The notes under the pieces are model-generated. The model was not told the origin of the DNA and did no database searches. It saw only the letters and a list, made by a program, of their open reading frames with translations. Positions 55,964 to 64,000 of a stretch of DNA of 64,000 nt are shown one piece after another. Numbering within the stretch: position 1 is the stretch's first letter; every line of letters begins with the position of its first letter. Source of the DNA: Ophiostoma sp. CBS 140.51 (Eukaryota > Ascomycota > Sordariomycetes > Ophiostomatales > Ophiostomataceae); the NCBI GenBank assembly GCA_029298735.1, contig JANSLP010000094.1, forward strand, positions 36,863 through 100,862, in the 5' to 3' direction. The translations under genes and the position numbers were made by a program.

Positions 55964-58161
55964 TCAAGCGGCGAGGGCGGACTCCAGCTTCACATGGTGT
56001 TGTGTGTCGCTGGCCATCTCGCCCTCGCCCTCGGGAATCCGGGACAGGCCGCCCATGCCGCCACTGCCATGGCCCTTGTTTGACGCTTGTAGGCGCAGTT
56101 TCTCAATGAGGCGCGACACGGCTACGTAGTCGGTCTGGTCGAATGCACTCGGCACGTGCTGGATGAAGTTCATGAGCGTGTCCGCAGCGCGGCGTGCGTC
56201 ATCTTGCGTGGGTGAGTTGGGAGACGATCCTCCTCCTCCACTGCCAGGCATGCCGTTGCCTCCACCACCACTGCTGCCGCCTGTGACCATGGGCACACCC
56301 AGGATAGTTGAGCCACCAAGACCACCAGCTGACCGCGAGCCACTCTGGAAGAGGCTGTTGCTGCTGTTGCTCCGTCGAAGCTGGGGGGACACAACTGTGC
56401 TGTCGATGCCGTAGGAAGGAGCTGAGATGTCAGTCATGGGCGAGTCGACCGCTGACGAGGGAGCAGTCGAAGACAGGTGATGGTGATGCTGGAACTTGGG
56501 CGTCATCGATTCGCCAGTCGTCTCGGATACCATGGGGTCGTTGCCGTTACCGGGATGCTGCTGGTGCTGACCTTGTGCGTGGTTCATGTACTCCAAGTTG
56601 AGGGCAGGAAGCGTTTGGCTGCGTGGACGTTGGAAGTTGGCACTTCCAGGTGGTGCCATCGGGTCGCTTGTCAAAAAGGAGCCAACGTTGGAGTCTGGCG
56701 AGAACGTGAACGGAACCGTAGGGCTTAAGGCGCTGCCAGAAAAAGACGACACAGGCGTCTCTGTAAAAACACTCGAAAGCGAAGTCGTGCTTTGATTATT
56801 GCCGTGCTTGTAAGACGCCATGCCGCCCATACCCAGGCCCATGCCCATGTTGTTTCCCAGGCTTCCAGAATGAGTGAGGTGACCGTTTTGACCGTTACTT
56901 CCAAGGCCATTGTTGTTCGCACCAAAGTTGATAAACTGCCCAACACCAGATGGTCCAGCACTGTCAGCTTGGCGTTCCTCGTCGCTTCGATTGCCCGACA
57001 ATGGCGATGCCGAAGGGTGACGGGTGACGGGTGACAGGGGCGAGTCAACATTCGTAGGTTCCATGGGAACAAGAGACGGCGAGCCCATCATGATGGTGGA
57101 CTTGGAGTCTCTGCGCTTGTCAGGAATGTTGGTCTCGGAAGCACGACGGACGAGTCTTCCAGTGCCAATGCCGTTCTTCTGTTTGAATTTCTCCAGCCAG
57201 GTGTTGCTGGTGGACTTGAGAACCGTGTCCGGGTTGCCTGTGCTGGTTGCAAAGAATCGAAATTTCTCCTTGATGTCGGCATCCGTGACGGGCACGCCAG
57301 TCTTTTGTGCGTTGCGGACCCAGTTTGACAGTGCACGCTCAATATCGGGGAATTTGTTCTTGGCCTTTTTTGTGCCAGGAGACTTGTCCTTGACAAGATA
57401 CTTTTCCTTGTTCCGCAAGACTTTGGAAACAGTGCTGTAGATGTGTGAGTTGAATGTACTCGTCCAAGAAAAGTGAACAATAAAATCAAAAGCAGCAACA
57501 GAAAATCGAATAAATCAGACAAATTTACTCACCTGCGCTCGACGCCAAATATGTTGCCAATCTCGGACTGTTTCACGCCCGGGTTGGATTCAGCATACTC
57601 GCACATTCTCCGGCGGTCGTCGTCTGTCAGCATTTTCCGGGGACCAGACCGTCCGGTTGACTCGTTCAACTTGGTCTTGAGCGGAGGCGGTGGAGGCCGG
57701 GACGGCCCGTTGCGTGGCATGACATTGTTCATCGGCGGTGCACTGTAGCTACCCGGGTTTGTCAACATGCTTGGCCATGTTGGGTTAGACGGAACTGTCA
57801 ACATGGGCAGATGCGGCAGCTGATGATGGTGATGCGAGGAGGGCTGTCCCATTGACAGTGGCGGGTGCTGTTGCTGCAGTTTTTGTTGTTGAGGCTGCTG
57901 CTGCAACTGGTCGTGGTCGTGCTTCATCTGCGGTGACTGGCGAGGCTGCAACGGCGGCGGCATCCGGTGCATAGAGTCTTGTGGCAAGTCAAGAGAGGCG
58001 ATGGGCGGCATGTAGACGAAATCCGAGTTGGTGAAGCCGGCCATGGTGGCCTGCGGGTACCCGTTCATGTTGACCCAGGTGTTGTTGTCGTACTGGTTGG
58101 TCTCCGGGGCGAGTTGGGCTTCCGAGTCCACGCCTGTCGAGGCCATGAAAGTGCTATGCAT
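55964..58161 (-). CDS. CENP-B-type helix-turn-helix DNA-binding protein
   Basis: Exons 58161-57533 and 57434-55964 (98-bp intron, GTGAGT donor) give 699 residues. The start is the first ATG in frame; further upstream the frame uses only a TTG, and a CATTTCAG at about 58222 hints at a leader intron. A Gln/His/Pro-rich N-terminus leads to a psq-like HTH at ~170-225 (DDDRRRMCEYAESNPGVKQSEIG, completed across the splice by STVSKVLRNKEKYL). A second CENP-B/Tc5-type HTH follows at ~235-297 (KFPDIERALSNWVRNAQK to TWLEKFKQKNGI). The rest is Gly/Ser/Asn-rich and disordered, with no DDE transposase domain. This is the architecture of host proteins descended from pogo/Tc5 transposases. It is probably nuclear and acts in transcription or chromatin; the target is unknown. 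Confidence 0.87.
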
Positions 58162-61100
58162 AGTCTCGTTTTGATTTTCGTCGGTCCGGAAATCCAAGTC
58201 GTGCGAGTTGCTTAATGCTGAAATGATGAGTCCAACTTGCGCTTTCCGTTGAACAAGATGGCGAGTGCGAGATGAACCAATCCGTCGTAGACAAGGCGAA
58301 AATCGTGATGGTAATGACAGACGAAAAATCAAAGATCGATCATAAGCTGCCGGATTTGATGAAAAGGAACGACTGGATGTGTTTTGGATGGTGATGCAAA
58401 ATCCAGAGACCCTTCTTTTGATTTTTTGGTGATTGTTTTGTTGATTCTTAGAGCTCCAAAAGGTGGTTTGGCGATGTTGGTTCCGTTTGTGCCAGTATGG
58501 GGTACTACATACGGTAGGACCTGGAAGACGAAATGCGTGGTTTACCGACTGGGACCGGTGTAGTTTTCATGGATGACGGATGGGCGGCATGCATGGTTCA
58601 GTCGTTCACAAACCGTTATTGTCCTCGTCCTCGAAGAAAAATACCAGCACTCCCGGCCAGTTGTGATGTCGATGTCGAACTTGAAGAAACCAAATAAAAT
58701 CCGAAGAAATAAAAAGAAACCCGAATATGAGCAAGGAAAAGGCGAAAAGGATTTTTTCCCGTGTAGGAATAGACGATGTAGGGTGTGGGTAGACGGTCTC
58801 TTTTCTATTCTGGTGGAAGATCCCCCCTAAAAGAGTAAAAGTGCAATGCAGGCTCAGAGTCGTCACTTCTGCAAGAGGGAAGTGGAGTGAGTGGTAGACG
58901 GGGGGCAGAGGATAGCACTATGAGAGACAAGGGAAAGGAGACAAGGGGAAGGGGGAAAGGAGAGAATCGAGGACGATGAATGGTCCTTGGACGTCGGTCT
59001 TCGTCGGTCTTCACCTCGTCGAATCCTAGGAGCCCCGTTTGATTCCGCCGTTGCCAGTCTGTTGTTTCTTTCTAGGAAATCCGCCGGTGGCCTCTGCTAC
59101 CCTCGTCGTCTAATTTTTGACCGTTGTCGTGATTTCGAGTGTATCGTCGTTTAGTCGTTTGCGTGGAGCAACTCTCTCTCCCTCACGCCCATTAGTTGAT
59201 TTTTTTTTGGTTTGGTTTGGTTTGCTGTGCTTCTGGAGCTTCTTATCTATTATTTTCTCTCCCTTGGATTTTCATGCAATCCAGAAGAACGAACAGTAAG
59301 GTTTTAGAAATAGTGACTAGTGAATGGGGCATGTGTGTGAAAATAAGAACGTCGAATATCGAGGAACAGAGAGAGAGAGAGAGCCGTCATCCGCACCGGT
59401 AGCGCAAATCGAAATGTTGAGCGGCGTCGGTGAACGGCGGCGGGGATGAGCAAAAAACGCTATGCGTTAATATCGACCGAAGAGACAGGTCGAACCTATC
59501 ATCAACGGAAGACGGCCGGTCCTGTGAAAGTTGAAGCTCTTTGTATACGGCGGAGAGTTTCAAACGCCAATATGAATATAGATGCGAGACCCGAGTAGAG
59601 GAGGTGCAGAGCCCAAGCGAGAAGCACACTTTGTATCGGCAAGATTAGGAGACGTGAACAGGCATGCACGATATATGTATCCATATATGAAAACAAGCAG
59701 ACACAAAAAAGCAATCCACCATAGAGAGACCAAAGAGCCTGGCTTTTTTATTGATACGTGGTGAAGGGGGTGGAGAGAAAGACAGAGCGAGAGAAAATCA
59801 ACAATGGGGGGGCAGTCGAGGGCAACCACAAAATAACAGCAAACGACCGGGGAGGAGGGGAGTGTGCGTGTCAAGAGGTCGAGAGGGGGTGTGGACAAAA
59901 GATGGTGTATGAATATGACAAAATGTATTCAAGTATCTTACATGAACAGGGGTCGAAGCCGCAGGGGAAAACCGACCGCCAGTACGAAGTACATGGCAAT
60001 AGGGTATTGATTTTCTGTTGAAAAACATGGTCTTCACAAGGTCCAAAATGAACAGCCCAGTCGAGGCAGAAAGATGAGAGAACTCTCTATGAGGACTAGG
60101 GGCAGATGGGATGAATACTTCGTGGTCTTTTTGGAGGGGAAAGGGTTTTGTTGCGAGGGGGCCGAGGACGATCGAGGCTAGCTATGAAGCCGTTTGTCAT
60201 AACGGGTGTCGACAGATAGATAAAAACCATTCATGCTTCGGGTGAGACCATGGGTGCAGAAAAGATGCGCCTCACTTTGCTATCCCCATCCATCGAACTT
60301 GAGGCTTTGCATTACTGCCCAGCTAGCCCAGCCTCGGATTCTTTGAAGCATTGTTCGCCTTCTTTGCGAAAATACTGCCCGGAAAATAACGAACGACTGC
60401 AACAGGAAAATTCCTATAAATAGAGGGCGAAGATGCCATCTAGCGGTGAAAAAAATGAGGCAACACACCAAAGAGTGTTTTATTCCCCGCTGGTACACCT
60501 CTCACTTGAATTATCAGGCTATTGGGTGTGCACCCCGTAAGCATGCTCTCCGATTTTTGGCGGTACAGACGAGCACGAGATCGTGCGGCGGCAAAAGTCT
60601 TCATAGCAGCAAGGACCAGGGACAGGCTTGGATGCGCCGCCAAAACAATTGTTTGTCCTATCGCGGGGCACAAGAAATGGTTGAAAAAAGGATACGTTCA
60701 ACGGCCTAGCTTGTTGCTGCTCTTGTATGTATCTGGCGTAGATCGCAAGAACACACCGCACTAGTTCGTACGCCTGCAACATGTCCACTGTCTTTTTGAG
60801 AGGTATGAAATAGAGTGCCCCCGTAGTGTACGGGATATCCCCGTTTGCTTTCTCTAGTGGGCTCACCAGTTTGCTCGCCCATGTGAACTCGGAGTCTCGT
60901 AACATGCTCTATCTGACTGTCAACTCGATAACAAGAGAGATTGGGGATTGGAGATTGGAGATGGGCCCAGGAACGAGCGGCGAGTGGTTCTCAAGGGTCA
61001 TTCACAACTCGAGCGACAAAAGGGAATGCCATAAAAGATAAACTCTCTCATAGGCAATCTATCGATAGTGGGCTTGTCCAGTCGATGGTGAATGCGGATG

Positions 61101-64000
61101 GAGAGACTCGGCCCAGATGTGGCCTGGACTGCGGATCAACACCCATAGGGTAGGCCGTGAGGCAAGCGGCCAGGGCCCCCCTCTCTCCTGCAAGTCCGAT
61201 TTTGCATAGGAATTGCTCCTGGTCTCCCGAAGCCGGCTAGTGGTGGACTGTGCGTCTTGAGTATGGAGTAGAGTATGATTCCTTGTCTGGCCGGCTGGTC
61301 ATTAATTGTCTGTAAAAGTAATAATAAGATTTGAAGTCCCTTGCTGTGGTTGGATTTGTGCTTGATCAGACCGTTGGCTCCATCGTATTCAACTCAAACA
61401 ATGGCGTCCAGTCTTGAAGGAGCGTGTTGATCACACACTCAGTGTGTGCACAAGATCTTGGAGGACCTTGTATTGCAACGCTGGAACAACAGCAAATGGA
61501 GCAAGATGGAGCAGATGAAATGGCGAGCGCTTCTAGTCCGCCCATCTTTTGTCCGTTTCTCCCGCATCGCGCCGTTTAGCGCCCATTCCACTCCTGAATG
61601 GGGTCCAAGACTGGAAGAGATGGGCGCGAGATGGGCGCCGTTGGGTTCATCTAGTGTGCCCCTAGAGAAAAGAAGCCGTTGCTCTTTTGAATTTCCGCTC
61701 GGCGGCCGTTGCTTCTACAGCGGCAAAAGGGCGAAATGGAGCCCGCCCTTCTCTAGCCGTCTTTCTCCTGTTGACTGAGACTGCTGTGCACACACATACA
61801 CGTGCGGAGAGAAACGAACGGGCGCACAGGCGGGCGGAGGAACTTGGCAAAAGTAACAGCCCCCCTCCCTCAACCCCTCGAGATAAAATTCGCTGAATCC
61901 TTGGGCGAGCTGTCCTTGCCGCTGCCCTTGGATAAACTTGCAGCATTTCCGGGCGACTGCCGGGGTAGATGGTCAGGTCGATGGTCGAGCTGACAAGGAT
62001 AGCGGACAAACCCGGTGAAGATCATGCAGAGGCTGAGAAGCCGAAATTTTTGCATTTTTGTTTTACTTTCTGGCTCCCCTTAGCTTGTTTGTGGAGGGCT
62101 GCATCTTTTAGTGAAATAGTGAAAAGACGATACGACGCACCCTTCACAGCTTGTGCTGGCTAAGAGAAAAAATCAAAAGAAACCGAGACAAAACAAAACT
62201 GTCTGCTGCAACGTGATGAAAGCTGTTAACAATCACATATGAAAAATAAAGACATGCGAGCAACTAGCACAAGCATGAAGCCGACCATACGGCTTATCTT
62301 GGTTTCAAGTGCATTCCTTGTCGCAATACTAGTTGTAAATGCAAGAGGCAGCCCTGCGTTTTGCGGACGGGCCAGGCTCTGGCAGGGGAGTTGTCAACTA
62401 ACAAGGGCTAAGAGAGCTCGCCGATGCTTTCCTATTTGATGGTGATGTCAGTAACTTACAGGGCAGTACTTGTGAATGTCAGTGCAGAGGCCCTTTCCTC
62501 CTCATACGATAGGTGCCCGTATTTTGCTTCGTCTGTCCCTAGTGAACAAAGGATGGGTGGAGATGTGAGGAGTTCCTGTTGCTCACTTTTGATATTAGTG
62601 CCAAAGGGGGAGCAACAGAAACTGTAGCGGTTGAGAACTTAAGACCCTTGCAAAGATACCGACAAGGAGAATCTCCTCTCAGTATTGCCGCCTTCAAAAG
62701 AACATGCGTACGTAACACTGCATGTCAGGCACAGTTAAGCTTTTGAGCCTCTTGCCTTTTGAGATAAAGCTCTGCACGAAGGAGCGGCATCTCGGGTAAA
62801 GTACTGATAGAATGAGAAAAGAGATACTGTTGAGAGAGAGAGGAGGGAAGAAGCAGTGCTTGAGATGCGGAAGGCGGATGCTGCATTTGTTGCGACGATA
62901 GGACAGTATGGCGGGAGCCTGGTCGCGTTCACAGGCCGTTTTGAGCGCAGTTGCGACAGTCCCGCATTTTCTCTCCAGCGTGACTGGGCCGTTTTCCGCA
63001 TCGAGAAACGAGCACCACCTGGAGTAAGCTGAGAGAAAAAGGCCCCATGGCAAGGCCAAAGGAACAGACCTCCCCCGGCGGTCTCAACTCAAAAATGGCT
63101 GCGGTCTGAGCCCCCTCGCTGGCAGTGGATTTTGACAGCCCCACGACCAAAAGCCGATCAGTGGAGGAAACAATCGCGAGAGGGCGCATTTCAAGTGAGA
63201 TTCGATGAAAGTCAGAGGCACAAAGGCATGGTGCTTTTCGTATTAGTTGCCCCTAACCGTCCAGGAACAGTGTGAGGTCCTAGGAAAAGAGTCAGTTTGC
63301 TGCAGTTTCTCCACTTAAAAAGGACAGGAAATGAGACAAAACACAGTAGGCCAATCCAACGGGGAGAAAATAGCAAGAATATATTTGAAGAAGAGCGGCC
63401 CACAGGCACCTGCAGCCAACAGAAAGCCACAGATGCATGCTGAGTGCTGCCATTGGGCATAATTTTCGTCTGAGACACGAAAGTGACCCTGCACTGATTG
63501 GGCAGGAATAAAGCAATCAGGACAGTCGACTTGGCTCGTGTTGGGAATTTTTCCGCAGTGGGCGAGAGTGCCTGCAGCCCGGCCGAATATCAGAGGCCCG
63601 AGCGAGGGGAAAGAGCAGGAAAAGATACTGTGTAAATGGAAAAAGAGTGCACGCTTTCACGGTCTTCCTGACTAACACTTACATGACATTTCTGACGCGC
63701 CGCGTCTCTCAATTCAAAAGCTCAAAATCGCGTTCCTGACTTGATAATGTCATGTCCACGCCAGTCGTTGCTTGTCTGCCTGGGGTCCTTGTGCTTGCCC
63801 ATCGTCACTACCACGCGACCGGGGTGCTAGATGATTGTTGATCCAATAAGGAAGTGGGCCCCCCTAGTTTTGGAACACTTTTTCTTTCTTCACCAAAAAA
63901 AAAAAACGACAAGGGACAAAAGAAAACGACGAAGAAAGAGAGAAGAGACGGAAAAGAGTCAACCCCGATGAAGAGACAAACCCGAGCCGGCAACATTTCA
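58162..64000. other. Right flank: leader of the CENP-B-type gene, then gene-poor DNA
   Basis: The first ~1.5 kb probably holds the 5' leader and promoter of the CENP-B-type gene. It includes a GGTTT run at 59210-59224 and a GA microsatellite near 59370-59384. From about 60000 to the end I find no reading frame with the codon bias of the real genes. ATGGGCGC or its complement occurs three times in 60 bp at about 61579-61638. An A run (about 14 bases) lies at 63894-63907. A gene starting beyond the window may use part of this as promoter. Confidence 0.5.
61579..61639. repeat. Three ATGGGCGC words, one inverted
   Basis: GCGCCCAT at 61579 is the reverse complement of ATGGGCGC at 61620 and 61631. 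The arrangement could be a dyad-type regulatory site; no nearby start codon makes its target obvious. Confidence 0.6.

Noticed and set aside
58162..58332. 57-codon N-terminal extension of the CENP-B-type protein
   Set aside because: It starts at TTG and contains a possible splice acceptor; the first ATG is at 58161.
59480..59510. tRNA T-loop-like GGTTCGACC on the minus strand
   Set aside because: The base after the loop is not the required C, and no acceptor stem or A-box lies at the right distance.

Overview
This window is nuclear DNA from a filamentous ascomycete, most likely a Sordariomycete. The genes are large and GC-rich at third codon positions. They are split by a few short introns with GTAAGT-type donors and CTAAC/CTAAT branch sites, and separated by long pyrimidine-rich spacers. 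The protein set is typical of Pezizomycotina: a STE3-class pheromone receptor, a Zn2Cys6 regulator, a GH30 hydrolase, fused ThiE/ThiM, and an intracellular LysM protein. I could not fix the genus; GC content and poly-Gln-rich regulators would suit an Ophiostomatales/Sporothrix-like fungus, but that is a guess. I found no rRNA, tRNA, CRISPR array, intact transposon or virus-like gene.

Layout. 1-7255 is gene-poor. 7256-9261 (-) is the a-factor-type pheromone receptor PRE-1/STE3. 11796-12266 (+) is mitochondrial single-stranded DNA-binding protein. 12595-14160 (-) is glutathione synthetase. 16138-23372 (+) is a 2,391-residue ATRX/RAD54-like SNF2 ATPase. 25735-27750 (+) is 5-aminolevulinate synthase. 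31634-35177 (+) is a Zn2Cys6 regulator. 36142-37605 (+) is a secreted GH30 glycosidase. 37910-39622 (+) is the bifunctional thiamine enzyme THI6. 39862-40852 (+) is a LysM protein with a Cys-rich N-terminus. 41219-45331 (-) is splicing factor RSE1/SF3B3. 45938-47656 (+) is the COX1 translational activator MSS51. 48870-53985 (+) is a PXA-domain protein. 55964-58161 (-) is a CENP-B-type HTH protein. 58162-64000 is gene-poor.

The genes do not form a pathway cluster; most are housekeeping genes that happen to be neighbours. Loose themes are mitochondrial and heme biology (mtSSB, HEM1, MSS51) and chromatin/DNA binding (SNF2, CENP-B-type, Zn2Cys6). I rebuilt all exon junctions by hand from splice signals, reading frame and family continuity.

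Most unusual points: a 2,980-bp intron inside the PXA-domain gene, against 49-276 bp for every other coding intron here; the PRE-1/RIM1 divergent spacer, which carries several families of short, often helically phased repeats (GTGACAAA x4, TCAAA x4, CTATTCAG x5, ATCGCA x5); an overlapping upstream ORF in the spliced leader of the SNF2 gene; and two stop-free, multiple-of-three introns (PRE-1 and MSS51) whose retention would give in-frame protein variants.
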